Of a stretch of DNA of 39,042 nucleotides, positions 16,460-24,757 are shown piece by piece. Positions within the stretch are counted from its first letter, which is position 1; every line of letters starts with the position of its first letter. The stretch is taken from IMG/VR virus record IMGVR_UViG_3300047409_000156, positions 1 through 39,042 of that record; one strand, 5' to 3'. This DNA is from a virus. The notes beneath the pieces were generated by a model. The model saw only the letters and a program-made list of their open reading frames with translations. It searched no databases and had not been told where the DNA came from. The position numbers and the translations under genes were made by a program.

Positions 16460-17539
16460 ATGCTCAACGCCATGAAGGCCGAGTGGACCGCGGCCTACAT
16501 CAACGACCTCCCGGACCGCTCGTTCGCGTACGTCGAGGCGGGTGGCACGAAGGATGCGGGAGGGAAGACAACCCCTCGCTCGTTGCGCCACTTCCCGATC
16601 CGTGACGCCAACGGCAAGCCCGACGCGGCGCACGTCCGCAATGCGCTCTCCCGTCTCCCGCAGAGCGAGTTCGAGGCCAAGGCGCGCGGCAAGGTGGAAG
16701 CAGCTGCCAAGGAACTCGGCATCGGTGAGCCGGCGCAGAAGTCCACCTTCGAGGCGAAGGCAGAGCCGATGTCGGGTCGACGACTGGACCGCTGGCTGAT
16801 GGGCGACATTCCGCGCCGCGTCCTGGTCGTGCCGTTCACAGGGCCCCTCCCCGGCGGCAAGGCGGGCCTGGACCTCGACGGCGAGTACTTCGACGCGGAG
16901 ACGGATCTGTACGGCCCATTCCCCGCCCTCCACCTTTCCCGCGAGCGGATGGTGGACTGGCACCACGATGACTTTGGCGTGAACGACCCGAAGGCATCGC
17001 GGATGAAGGGCACGCTACTCGGCCGTATCGTCCTCGACGAAGACCCGGAGGACGATGGGTACTGGGCCGACTGGTGGGCGAAGGCCGGCGAGCGAAGGCT
17101 GGCCCTCATCAAGAGTTTGGAAGAACGGTCAGTCCCGCTGTTCGGCTCGTCGCAGGCGGCGTTCAAGCAGAAGGCCGACGACGGGCGCATCGAAGTCTGG
17201 CCGTTGATCCGCCACACCATCACCACCTCCCCGCAGAACACCCACGCGGTCGTCCCGAGCCTCAAGGCGTACCTGGACGACCCCGACATTCCCTTCGACG
17301 AAGTGGGCCTCTCCGCTCTGAGAGCGGCGCTGGTCGGACTGGACATGGCAGGCGCGAGCTTGCAGGGCAGCTTCACGGACGCCGGTTCCGGCTTGCGTCC
17401 GCGCGGTCGCTCTGCCGGTAAGGCCGGACGCGTCCTCTCTGCGGCGAACGAGGCCGAGCTTCGGCGGGCATTGGAGGCGCTGGGAACGGTGCTTTCCAAG
17501 CTCGACCGCGCAGACATCCTCGAGGAGCTGGCGAGCTAG
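16460..17539 (+). CDS. Prohead protease with N-terminal DUF6582-like domain
   Basis: A 359-residue protein from ATG 16460. Residues 8-90 (YINDLPDRSFAYVEAGG, then PRSLRHFPIRDANGKPDAA) form a domain often found at the start of actinophage head proteins. The protease part has candidate catalytic His168/His169 (VDWHHDD), Ser230/Ser231 (LFGSSQAAF) and the sequence IEVWPLIRHTITTSPQNT, which is typical of the herpes/HK97 maturation protease fold. It would trim the scaffold region of the capsid protein encoded next. It sits between the two glycan cassettes. Confidence 0.8.
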   Translation: MLNAMKAEWTAAYINDLPDRSFAYVEAGGTKDAGGKTTPRSLRHFPIRDANGKPDAAHVRNALSRLPQSEFEAKARGKVEAAAKELGIGEPAQKSTFEAKAEPMSGRRLDRWLMGDIPRRVLVVPFTGPLPGGKAGLDLDGEYFDAETDLYGPFPALHLSRERMVDWHHDDFGVNDPKASRMKGTLLGRIVLDEDPEDDGYWADWWAKAGERRLALIKSLEERSVPLFGSSQAAFKQKADDGRIEVWPLIRHTITTSPQNTHAVVPSLKAYLDDPDIPFDEVGLSALRAALVGLDMAGASLQGSFTDAGSGLRPRGRSAGKAGRVLSAANEAELRRALEALGTVLSKLDRADILEELAS

Positions 17540-17591
17540 CCCCTCACCGTCCGGCCGGAGCGCGGGTGACGGTCGGGTCACGGCAACCCTT

Positions 17592-17603
17592 ACTCGCAGG
17601 GAG
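17592..17603 (+). promoter_or_regulatory. Shared 12-base leader ACTCGCAGGGAG of the capsid gene
   Basis: The sequence ACTCGCAGGGAG precedes the capsid GTG by five bases and is repeated exactly before the tail tube gene (25488-25499). GGGAG is a strong ribosome binding site. The preceding 50 bases hold a weak inverted repeat (ACCGTC 17546-17551, GACGGT 17568-17573) without a T tract. Confidence 0.6.
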
Positions 17604-17608
17604 CACCA

Positions 17609-19048
17609 GTGTCAGAGACAGACTTCACCGAGAAGATGGGCGAACTCACCGGAGCGATCCGGGAGCTCGTCGGTCGGATCGACGAGACACGCAGCAAGGC
17701 GAGCGCCGAGGACAGTGGCCGGGTGGTCGCTGCCGAGGCGGGGATCGCAGAGAAGACGGCCGAGATCCTTGCAGCGAAGGAGCAGCAGGCGGCCGAGGAG
17801 AAGAAGCGCATCGACGAGGCGGTGAAGGCGGCGCTGGCCGACCTCCGCGTGCCGTCGAAGGCAGGGCTGATCGGGCAGGGCCAGGCCGCCGATCCGGTCA
17901 ACCGCATGATCGCAGGCGGCAACGGCGGCACACCGCACCCCGCCCTCAAGGCCAGCATCCGCGACTACCAGGCGGGCGAGCTGCTGACCGCCCTGCTGGA
18001 CATCCACGCCATCGAGACCGGCGGCATCGACTTCGAGGCCGTGCAGCGTGGCAAGGCCAAGCTGGCGGACCTCGGCGCGCTCTGGTGGGGCATGCCGGAA
18101 GCCTCGAAGGCAACGCTCGGCGCGACGGGCGCAACAGGCGGGTACGTCCTGCCGAACAACCTCGTCGACACGCTGGTGAAGCCTGAGACACAGGCGGCCG
18201 TCTACCAGCTCCTCGTCACGGTCCGCACGGGCGTCAACGTCCGCGGCGTGGACCAGCCGTACCGCACCGGGGCTCCGGCCCGGATGGTGTTCCAGGACTG
18301 GGGCACGACCAAGGAGAACGTGAACGAGGCATATGGCTCGTACACGGCCACCCTCGGCACGCTGGCTCGCATCTACGACATCGGCAAGCAGTACGCCCGC
18401 TTCTCGGCAGGCGCGGCGGAAGCCGACGTGATCGACGAGCTCGGCAAGGCCGCCATCCTCGGTGAGAACTACTACATGCTCGCGGGCGCAGGCACCGGCT
18501 CCGTCGGGACCGGCGATCCGACCGTGGGCATCTACACCGCCCTCGCCAACGGCTTCGGTGGCGCGTACACCACGACCGGCGTCCCGGTCGCGGGCACCAT
18601 CGCAGGCTCCGCGGCGGCGCAACTCCTGACCGCCTTCGGCGCGCTTGCTTCTCGCTCGCGCACCCCGTCCGCGGTGGTCATGGACGCGGCCACGTACTAC
18701 AGCCTGTTCGCGCAGGGCTCGGACACGGCCGGGTTCTTCATGTCCGAACTGCTCGGCGCGGGCTTCCAGGTCGGCGGCGACTTCTCGCTGCGCTTCCGGG
18801 GCATCCCGATCTACTACGACGCCAACTTCAACACGAACACCTCAACGACCAAGCGCGCCATCGCGGCCGACTGGAAGGTGTTCAAGTTGTACCGCGGCAT
18901 GGAGTTCCGCATCGACACCAGCGACGTCGCAGGAGACCGCTGGGACAAGAACCTCATCGGCTTCCGCGGTGAGGAAGAGATCGGCTGGAACGCCTACACG
19001 GGTTGCGCGGTCGGAGCCGCACAGCTCATCACCGGCGTCATCCCCTGA
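17609..19048 (+). CDS. Major capsid protein (HK97 fold) with N-terminal scaffold domain
   Basis: A 479-residue protein from GTG 17609. Residues about 1-75 are a charged coiled coil (RELVGRIDETRSKASAED and AAKEQQAAEEKKRIDEAV), matching the delta/scaffold domain that the protease removes. The rest follows the phage capsid pattern: ATGATGGYVLPNNLVDTLVK before the first structural strand, a spine helix region around EADVIDELGKAAILGENYYM, and the C-terminal segments RSRTPSAVVMDAATYYSLFA and FRGIPIYYDANF. It forms the icosahedral shell. It is the expected most abundant virion protein and sits between the two glycan cassettes. Confidence 0.92.
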   Translation: MSETDFTEKMGELTGAIRELVGRIDETRSKASAEDSGRVVAAEAGIAEKTAEILAAKEQQAAEEKKRIDEAVKAALADLRVPSKAGLIGQGQAADPVNRMIAGGNGGTPHPALKASIRDYQAGELLTALLDIHAIETGGIDFEAVQRGKAKLADLGALWWGMPEASKATLGATGATGGYVLPNNLVDTLVKPETQAAVYQLLVTVRTGVNVRGVDQPYRTGAPARMVFQDWGTTKENVNEAYGSYTATLGTLARIYDIGKQYARFSAGAAEADVIDELGKAAILGENYYMLAGAGTGSVGTGDPTVGIYTALANGFGGAYTTTGVPVAGTIAGSAAAQLLTAFGALASRSRTPSAVVMDAATYYSLFAQGSDTAGFFMSELLGAGFQVGGDFSLRFRGIPIYYDANFNTNTSTTKRAIAADWKVFKLYRGMEFRIDTSDVAGDRWDKNLIGFRGEEEIGWNAYTGCAVGAAQLITGVIP

Positions 19049-19052
19049 TCGC

Positions 19053-19727
19053 ATGACAGTCTCTGCCGCCCTGCTGGTCCTCGACCCTCCCGTCGACCGC
19101 CTGGCTGCACTGGTCGAATACCTCCGGCCGGTGGTCAGTCAGTACGTGGTCGTGGTCGATGACCGCACGGCGGTAGAGACTGCCGAGACGATGGCGAAGT
19201 GGCCCGACGTGACGCTCGTCCCCTTTCGATGGGTGGACGACTTCTCGGCGGGCCGCAACGCCGCACTCCCCCACGTCACGGGCGACTGGATCCTGCACGT
19301 CGACCCGGACGAACTGCCCTCCCACGCCATGCTCGACTTCATCCGTTCCGTGGACGCGGTGCAGCAGCAGGACGTGATCTGGCAGGACGCCCTGTATCCC
19401 GCCCCGCTGGGCTATCTCTTCTTCACCCGCAACTGGTACGGCGGAAGGCGCGGCGAGGAATGGGAGGAGCACTGGCACTGCCGGCTCTTCCGCAACCATC
19501 CCGCCAGTCGCTGGTACAAGCCCCTCCACGAACAGGTGATGCTGCATGGACGCGCGGAGAGCGATACCCGCGGGACGCCGTTCCTCCCGAAAGCTCCCCT
19601 GGGCGCATATCTCATCCACTCCAAGCCCGCCGAGCGCATCGGCGTCGACGATGCCGTCTACAACCGCATCGAGGCAGCCGACCTCACCAAACGAGAGACC
19701 GCCTACACCATCGCAGGAGAGCAATGA
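19053..19727 (+). CDS. GT-A glycosyltransferase, family 2 type
   Basis: A 224-residue protein. It has the GT2 pattern: strand SAALLVLDPPVDRLA, then VVVVDDRTAVETAE, the signature DDFSAGRNAAL (62-72) and the metal-binding acidic motif DPDE (84-87) in ILHVDPDELP. Later residues EEHWHCRLFRNHPASRWYKP fit the acceptor side of small GT2 enzymes related to SunS-type transferases. It should transfer sugar from a nucleotide donor with a divalent metal. It begins four bases after the capsid stop and is followed by the second cytidylyltransferase gene. Confidence 0.85.
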   Translation: MTVSAALLVLDPPVDRLAALVEYLRPVVSQYVVVVDDRTAVETAETMAKWPDVTLVPFRWVDDFSAGRNAALPHVTGDWILHVDPDELPSHAMLDFIRSVDAVQQQDVIWQDALYPAPLGYLFFTRNWYGGRRGEEWEEHWHCRLFRNHPASRWYKPLHEQVMLHGRAESDTRGTPFLPKAPLGAYLIHSKPAERIGVDDAVYNRIEAADLTKRETAYTIAGEQ

Positions 19728-20458
19728 CGACGGCACTGCTCATCACGGCACGCATGACCAGCGAGCGGCTGCCGGGTAAGCCGGTCATGGACATCTGCGG
19801 CCAGCAGGCGCTGGCGCTGATGCTGCGCCGCCTCAAAGGCTCGGCAGACTACATCGTCGTCTGCGCACCGGACGACGGGACGAGCGAACCCATCGAGCAC
19901 GCCATCCCTCCCGGCACTGCCACCCTGTTCCTCGGTCACCCGACAGACCTGTTGGCCCGGTTGGCGGGCGCTGCGAAGTACGTGCGGGCGACCGAGGTCG
20001 TGATGACTGGGGCTGACTGTCCGTTGACGGAACCGGGCGTAGTGCGCGTTGCGCTGAAGGCCGTTGCCGCTACTCTCCACGCGAACGTGCAGACGCGCGG
20101 CTGGCCTATTGGTCTCAACGTCCAGGCCGTCACGACATGGCCGCTCTACGAGGCAGACGCGGAGGCTGTCGATCCCGACGAGCGCATCTACTACAACGCC
20201 TTCTTCGACCGCCGGCCGGATCGCTTCCCGCTGGTCACCGTGACTCGTCCAGGTGCCGACGAGTACGCACATCGCGTCACGCTGGACACTGCTGCAGACC
20301 TTGCGCTCATCCGCCAGATCGTCGGAGAACTGGGACCGGGCTGCACGGGGGAGGAGATCATCGCGTGGTTGCACGCGAACCCCGACGCCGACCGCACGAC
20401 ACGGGGCGGGTACAACTACCACCCCGACACGAGCACGCTCATGGCCGTCCCGGCATGA
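19724..20458 (+). CDS. Cytidylyltransferase-like protein, SpsF/CMP-sugar synthetase type (second copy)
   Basis: A 244-residue protein in an ATGA overlap. It has RMTSERLPGK (10-19), the metal site TGADCPLTEP (95-104) and VTLDTAADLALIRQI near the end. It shares the internal pattern RGWPIGLNVQ and FFDRRPDRFPLVTV with the 14680 gene (WERRPLTYPAAVI there), so the two are paralogues. It is about 60 residues shorter, mainly at the C-terminus. The expected reaction is CTP plus an acidic sugar giving a CMP-sugar. A DUF115/GT42-like gene follows immediately, as with the first copy. Confidence 0.8.
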   Translation: MTTALLITARMTSERLPGKPVMDICGQQALALMLRRLKGSADYIVVCAPDDGTSEPIEHAIPPGTATLFLGHPTDLLARLAGAAKYVRATEVVMTGADCPLTEPGVVRVALKAVAATLHANVQTRGWPIGLNVQAVTTWPLYEADAEAVDPDERIYYNAFFDRRPDRFPLVTVTRPGADEYAHRVTLDTAADLALIRQIVGELGPGCTGEEIIAWLHANPDADRTTRGGYNYHPDTSTLMAVPA

Positions 20459-21009
20459 CGACGACCATCGTGGGCCGCGGACCGTCGCTGCTCTCGCTGA
20501 CCCGCGAGGACTTCCCGGCTGGCCCGGTCATCACGCTGAACGCAGCGATCATCTACGTCCGGGAACTGGGTCTCGGGAACGCGCTCTTCTCCATGCAGAA
20601 GGACGGCTGCATCCCGCACGACCATCACGGCAAGCCTGACGTGCAGGCGTGTGGGAACTGCCCGACCTGGCCGATGGTCGCTCCGCATCAGCCGGAGACG
20701 CTGATCGTCACAAGTGCGGAAAGCCCGTTCTGCCTCGCGGACTACTCGCCGCGCATCGTGGTCGATGTTGAGCAGGACTTCGGTCTGCCGTGGCACACGA
20801 TGAGCGCGCCGGTGGCGGTGAGGATCGCGCACAGTTGGGGCGAGACGGATCTGCTCATGCTCGGGCACGACGCCTACGTCAAGGGGAATACGGAACGCTG
20901 GGAGCCGGGAGTGGGATTGGTCGACGATCCGCATGGCGGCTACTTCCTGGCGGGCAAGCTGGCGAACGAGATCGCGGTGGAGCTGGGGATGACGATCACA
21001 TGGCGCTGA
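20455..21009 (+). CDS. DUF115/GT42-like sugar transferase candidate (second copy)
   Basis: A 184-residue protein. It opens with VGRGPSLLSL (6-15), the Gly-x-Gly-Pro-Ser motif typical of GT42 sialyltransferases and DUF115/Maf proteins. Then come VITLNAAIIYVRELGLGN and ALFSMQKDG. The His/Cys-rich segment HDHHGK...CGNC (about 55-75) may bind metal. The end (ETDLLMLGHDAYVKGNTERW) keeps the same fold. It is shorter than the first copy and lacks its N-terminal leader. CMP-sugar use is inferred from the neighbouring synthetase gene. Confidence 0.55.
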   Translation: MTTTIVGRGPSLLSLTREDFPAGPVITLNAAIIYVRELGLGNALFSMQKDGCIPHDHHGKPDVQACGNCPTWPMVAPHQPETLIVTSAESPFCLADYSPRIVVDVEQDFGLPWHTMSAPVAVRIAHSWGETDLLMLGHDAYVKGNTERWEPGVGLVDDPHGGYFLAGKLANEIAVELGMTITWR

Positions 21010-21641
21010 TCGCAGCCGTCATCGCAACCCGCTTCGAGCCGCCGCAGTTGACGCCGCTCCTGGAGACGCTGCGCGCCGATGGCGTCCTGCCCGTGGTCGT
21101 CCACGACACCGGCACCCACGCCCCGGACTGGTCCCTCTACCGACTCTGGAACGACGGTGTACGACAGGCCATCGAGCGCGGCGCGGAGTACGTCTGCGTG
21201 ATGAATGACGACGTGACGATCTTGCCGGGGACGCTCAATCTCATGGCTGGGTGGCTCGAGGAAGTGGCCGAATACGGCGTCCTATATCCCGACTGCAAAC
21301 GCGCTACTTCCGAGAGGTTTGGGCATTTCCGCGCCATGATCACGCAGGGGACATGGGGCGCGGGAGCGATGACCGGCTTCTGCTTCATGTTCCGCGCCGA
21401 CCTCGACGTTCCCTTCGACGAGAAGTACCAGCTCTGGTACGGCGACGATGACTTCGAGGAGCGGGTACGGGCGAAGGGCCTGCTCGTGGCGAGGATCGAT
21501 GGCCTGCCGATCGACCACGCCGCGATGGGTTCCACGTCGCTCGTTGACCACGAGACGGTGATGGCGTGGATTGAGAACGACCGCCGTCGCTGGGAGACGC
21601 GAACCTACTACACCGTCCAGACGGAAGCGGTGACCGCGTGA
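21000..21641 (+). CDS. GT-A glycosyltransferase (GT2-like)
   Basis: A 213-residue protein from ATG 21000, overlapping the upstream gene by ten bases. It shows NDDV (69-72), the metal and nucleotide-sugar site following the helix NDGVRQAIERGAEYVCVM, then GAMTGFCFMFRADLDVPFDE and GDDDFEERVRAKG (about 148-160), which correspond to the acceptor loop and ED motif of GT2 enzymes. It probably adds one sugar residue to a glycan or protein. No signal or membrane segment is seen, so it acts in the cytoplasm. Confidence 0.82.
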   Translation: MALIAAVIATRFEPPQLTPLLETLRADGVLPVVVHDTGTHAPDWSLYRLWNDGVRQAIERGAEYVCVMNDDVTILPGTLNLMAGWLEEVAEYGVLYPDCKRATSERFGHFRAMITQGTWGAGAMTGFCFMFRADLDVPFDEKYQLWYGDDDFEERVRAKGLLVARIDGLPIDHAAMGSTSLVDHETVMAWIENDRRRWETRTYYTVQTEAVTA

Positions 21642-22957
21642 CCCGCGTCCTGTTCCTGGGTGATGTCGCGCAGACAGGGTTCGGCACGGTCACGCTCTCA
21701 TTGGGCCGCGAGCTCCTGGCGCTGGGCCTCGACCTTCGCTTCTGCTCGCTCAACGAACCGACGCCGGGATCGGGCTGGTGGAGTGATCTGCCGGAGGAGA
21801 TCAGATCACGAACCGCCAGTCTCGAGGCCGAGGATGGGTGGCTGGCCTTCGGTGAACCGGAGACGGCCGAACGGCTCGCCGCGATGTTCAGTGGCGGGTT
21901 GTTCGCGGACGGCTGGACACCGGACGCGGCAATCATCCTCGGAGATCCCGGCAGCCTTGAGGCGTCCCCGGTCCTCGACATCATCCCGGACGGCCTGCCG
22001 GTCCTGCACTACGTCCCCATCGAGGGCATCGGCTCCCCGCCGGCATGGCGGGCGCTCTGGCAGAAGGCGCAACCTGTCCCCACTTCTCGCTTCGGCGCGA
22101 TGGAGCTCGAACGCCTGTTGGGCCGTCCCGTGCCGTACGTCTACCACGGCGTGGACACGCAGACCTACCACCGGCCTTCCCGCGAACACCCGATCGTCCT
22201 GCACGACCGGACGAACGGCAGGGACTTCCGCGTGCTTCGCAGCCAGCGCGAGTGCAAGGAGTTCTTCGGCCTCGATCCTGCGCGTTTCCTGATCCTGCGC
22301 ACGGACCGCCTGATGCCGCGTAAGCGCTATCCGTCCCTGCTGCGTTCGCTGGCCGTGGTGATGGCGCAGCGCGACGAGGTGGACTTCCTCTGGCACTGCC
22401 GCTCCGTGGACCAGGGCGGCAACCTGTTCACCTTCCGCTCGCAGTTCCCGCTCGATGTGGCGCGAAGAATGCAACCCACCGGCTACCACGACCAGGGCCT
22501 CGGCGCGCCGGCCGAGATGATGGCGGCGCTCTACGCTGCCGCTGACATCTACGTCTCCACGTCGGCGGAAGGGTTCGGCCTGACCATCGCGGAGGCGATG
22601 GCGTGCGGCACGCCAGTCGTTGCGATGGACTACAGCTCCGTGCCCGAAGTGCTGGGAGCCGATCCCCTGCCCATCTCCACGTCCTTCACCGCGCACACCA
22701 TCCGCCAGGCTCCCGGCGGTCTGCTCGTTCCCCCTGCCTACCTCGACGACAACATCTACGGCTACTGGTGGGCGGCGGTGAACGAACGCCTCTTCGCCTC
22801 GGCCGTGATGGGTGTCGTGATGCTGCGCAGGCAGGAGCGGCAGAACATCGGCGCACGCGGGGCGATCCACGTCGGCGCTGCGTTCCGGTGGAGCAGGGCG
22901 GCGGAGCAGTTCCGCGATCTCATCATGGCGGCACTACCCCAGGAGGTCGCGGCGTGA
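21638..22957 (+). CDS. GT-B glycosyltransferase, family 4 type
   Basis: A 439-residue protein from GTG 21638. The N-terminal domain begins RVLFLGDVAQTGFGTVTLSL, with the Gly-x-Gly donor loop common in GT4. The C-terminal domain has ILRTDRLMPRKRYPSLLRSL, then ADIYVSTSAEGFGLTIAEAM and ACGTPVVAMDYSSVPEVL (about 302-340). These are the classical E-x7-E signature. It completes the second glycan cassette, and its stop overlaps the head-tail connector gene. Donor and acceptor are unknown. Confidence 0.9.
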   Translation: MTRVLFLGDVAQTGFGTVTLSLGRELLALGLDLRFCSLNEPTPGSGWWSDLPEEIRSRTASLEAEDGWLAFGEPETAERLAAMFSGGLFADGWTPDAAIILGDPGSLEASPVLDIIPDGLPVLHYVPIEGIGSPPAWRALWQKAQPVPTSRFGAMELERLLGRPVPYVYHGVDTQTYHRPSREHPIVLHDRTNGRDFRVLRSQRECKEFFGLDPARFLILRTDRLMPRKRYPSLLRSLAVVMAQRDEVDFLWHCRSVDQGGNLFTFRSQFPLDVARRMQPTGYHDQGLGAPAEMMAALYAAADIYVSTSAEGFGLTIAEAMACGTPVVAMDYSSVPEVLGADPLPISTSFTAHTIRQAPGGLLVPPAYLDDNIYGYWWAAVNERLFASAVMGVVMLRRQERQNIGARGAIHVGAAFRWSRAAEQFRDLIMAALPQEVAA

Positions 22958-23667
22958 CGCTCACAGTCTCGGTCGATGCCGTGCGCGAGTACCTGTCCCT
23001 GAACACGACACCCTCGACCTCGCAGTACACCGACGCCACCATCTCGTCGAATATCCTCGCCGCCCAGAGCCGGTTGGAGCAGGTGACCGGGCGCTTTTTC
23101 GTGGATCAGACTTTCGATACCGTGCCCTACCGGCAGACGACCATGTTGCGGGCACAGATCCCCATTCCCGGCTTCCGCACGTTCACGCAGGTGAGCTGGG
23201 GCGGGACCATCCTGACGGTCGATGTGAACGATCCCAGCGCAGCGTCCGTCTGGGCGGTCCCCGATGCGATGCAGACCGGCCTCTATACCGGGTTGCAGTT
23301 CCGCGCGTTCCGCGCCGACGCGCAGGGGCTGCCGTGGTGGATCGCAGACCGGAACTGGTTCGACAAGGCGCTCGACTCGCCGTTCTATCCCGGCAACTAC
23401 GGCGGCGGGTACTTCTATTCGTCCATGCCGAACGACCTGCTCATCACCGGGGACGCGGGGTACGCGCAGGGCAGCGAGCCGTACGACTGGCTGCACGCGG
23501 TCAAGGTGCTCGCGAGCTTCTACACGATGCGCCCCGCGTCGATCCTGGCAGACGTTGCGATCACGCCGGCCGGTGGGATCTTGAACTATTCCCAGATGCC
23601 TCCCGAAGTGAGGGAATTTATTGCGGCGTGGAAGGGCGGGGCCATGATGGTCTCAGTGGGGGGGTAG
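22954..23667 (+). CDS. Head-tail connector (adaptor) protein
   Basis: A 237-residue protein from GTG 22954. The N-terminal 50 residues (VDAVREYLSLNTTPSTSQYT, then ILAAQSRLEQVTGRFF) have the helical pattern of phage gp6/gp15-like connector proteins that sit under the portal. The middle is beta-rich, and the C-terminus has LHAVKVLASFYTMRP. Position between the capsid region and the tail completion gene supports the call. It would close the portal after packaging. Confidence 0.75.
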   Translation: MTLTVSVDAVREYLSLNTTPSTSQYTDATISSNILAAQSRLEQVTGRFFVDQTFDTVPYRQTTMLRAQIPIPGFRTFTQVSWGGTILTVDVNDPSAASVWAVPDAMQTGLYTGLQFRAFRADAQGLPWWIADRNWFDKALDSPFYPGNYGGGYFYSSMPNDLLITGDAGYAQGSEPYDWLHAVKVLASFYTMRPASILADVAITPAGGILNYSQMPPEVREFIAAWKGGAMMVSVGG

Positions 23668-23670
23668 TAC

Positions 23671-23826
23671 GTGCGCCCGATCGCACCCCTCTGCCTGCAC
23701 TGCCGACGACGCCGCGGAAACGTCGTGCCACTGCCCCTGACCGGCGAGTTGCGTTCACTCTGTGACCGCTGTCGCGGAAGGGTGTTCCTCGGCCATATGC
23801 GAAAACTGATCGTGCCGCATGGCTGA
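23671..23826 (+). CDS. 51-residue zinc-ribbon protein
   Basis: A short GTG-started frame between the connector and the tail completion gene, overlapping the latter by eight bases. It contains CLHC (8-11) and CDRC (31-34), two Cys pairs spaced as in a zinc ribbon, in an Arg-rich background. Mini zinc ribbons at this position are frequent in phages of high-GC hosts. Function unknown. Confidence 0.6.
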   Translation: MRPIAPLCLHCRRRRGNVVPLPLTGELRSLCDRCRGRVFLGHMRKLIVPHG

Positions 23827-24334
23827 GACGCTGATCGGCGCGAGCGCGCTGCGGGCCCGCCTCAAGGCGGTGGGTTCGGCGCGTCTGCAGTACATGAAGA
23901 CGGCCGCCGCGATCACGCGCGGCGAGCTCGTCCGTGGGACGGTCGAAGTGGGCGCACGGAAGACGGGGAATACCGGCCGCTCCATCCAGGTCGCGCGCGT
24001 CACGGAGACCTCGGCCGAGATCACCGGCAGCCCCGTCGCGACGTGGATCGACACCGGAACGGGCATCTACGGTCCGCGTCATCACGTCATCACGCCCAGA
24101 GCGAAACGGGCCCTGTCGTGGATGGGCGGCACCTTCGGTCGGGGCGGTTCCCTGCGCCTCACCGGTACGCCGCGCAAGGGCAGGGCAGGCGCGAGTGCAG
24201 GACGGATCACCGTCCGCTCCGTCAAGGGAATGCCCGCCCGCCCGTACATCGCCAAGTCCGTCCGGGATGCGCAGGCCAAGGTCGGAGACGGCATCGCGAT
24301 CGATGTCGTCTCAGCGTGGAACAAGGCGTCGTGA
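23819..24334 (+). CDS. HK97 gp10-like tail completion protein
   Basis: A 171-residue protein. The pattern of N-terminal helices (ASALRARLKAVGSARLQYMK), a central region ending in GTGIYGPRHHVITPRAKRAL, and the C-terminal GMPARPYIAKSVRDAQAK is typical of the HK97 gp10 / minor neck family that joins head and tail. Its last 24 bases overlap the end of the minus-strand HTH gene. Confidence 0.78.
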   Translation: MAETLIGASALRARLKAVGSARLQYMKTAAAITRGELVRGTVEVGARKTGNTGRSIQVARVTETSAEITGSPVATWIDTGTGIYGPRHHVITPRAKRALSWMGGTFGRGGSLRLTGTPRKGRAGASAGRITVRSVKGMPARPYIAKSVRDAQAKVGDGIAIDVVSAWNKAS

Positions 24335-24478
24335 TGCCTGTCGATACCGCTCGACTTCCTTGGGCGTCACGGACCAGTCGCGGCCGACCTTCCGTGCGCG
24401 GAGCTTCCCATTCGCGATCTGCTGGCGAAGAGTCGCGGCGGTCACCCCGAGGGATGCCGCCGCTTCGATCAGCGTCAC
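24311..24478 (-). CDS. Excisionase-type helix-turn-helix protein
   Basis: A 55-residue minus-strand frame from GTG 24478, coupled by a GTGA overlap to the upstream gene. Nearly all of it is one MerR/excisionase-type domain: TLIEAAASLGVTAATLRQQI, then ANGKLRARKVGRDWSVTPKE and VERYRQ. Known members bind DNA as excisionases or small regulators. No integrase is present, so a regulatory role is more likely. The 3' end overlaps the tail completion gene on the other strand. Confidence 0.75.
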   Translation of the reverse strand: MTLIEAAASLGVTAATLRQQIANGKLRARKVGRDWSVTPKEVERYRQASRRLVPR

Positions 24479-24678
24479 TGAACGGGTTCCAGATCCTCGG
24501 CCGGGATGCGCAGCTCGCCGACGTTCGGGTTGGCGTCGGTATCGAAGACCACGACGATGTCATCACCGAAAACGTCGTATCGAACCACTCGGACGAACTG
24601 GCCGATGGAGCCAGCCGGGAGATCGCGGTGCCCGTCGCGGGTCTGGATCTGGATCGGGTTCAGCGTTCGTACCTGCAT
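24475..24678 (-). CDS. Small beta-barrel protein of the minus-strand operon
   Basis: A 67-residue protein from ATG 24678, chosen over upstream in-frame starts because GAGGGG lies seven bases before it and the promoter lies between. The sequence (TLNPIQIQTRDGHRDLPAGS, then IGQFVRVVRYDVFGDDIVVV, FD) suggests a small SH3-like barrel, and it is acidic. It is first in a two-gene operon with the HTH gene. The family is not recognised. Confidence 0.7.
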   Translation of the reverse strand: MQVRTLNPIQIQTRDGHRDLPAGSIGQFVRVVRYDVFGDDIVVVFDTDANPNVGELRIPAEDLEPVQ

Positions 24679-24711
24679 TTCGTTCCCCTCTTGTGCTCCC
24701 CTGATGTACGT

Positions 24712-24740
24712 ACTATCTACCCTAGCGTAGAGAATGTCAA
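24712..24740 (-). promoter_or_regulatory. Sigma70-type promoter of the minus-strand operon
   Basis: On the minus strand a perfect TTGACA (24740-24735) is followed after exactly 17 bp by GATAGT (24717-24712, four of six matches to TATAAT). The expected start of transcription is near 24705, followed by a ribosome binding site and ATG 24678. The 8-bp palindrome GTACGTAC (24706-24713) covers the start region and could be an operator. Confidence 0.75.
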
Positions 24741-24757
24741 GGGGTTTAGGGGAGAAG

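Noticed and set aside
17546-17573. Hairpin before the capsid gene as terminator
   Set aside because: The stem is only 6 bp with a 16-base loop and no T run follows; an alternative 5-bp stem competes with it.
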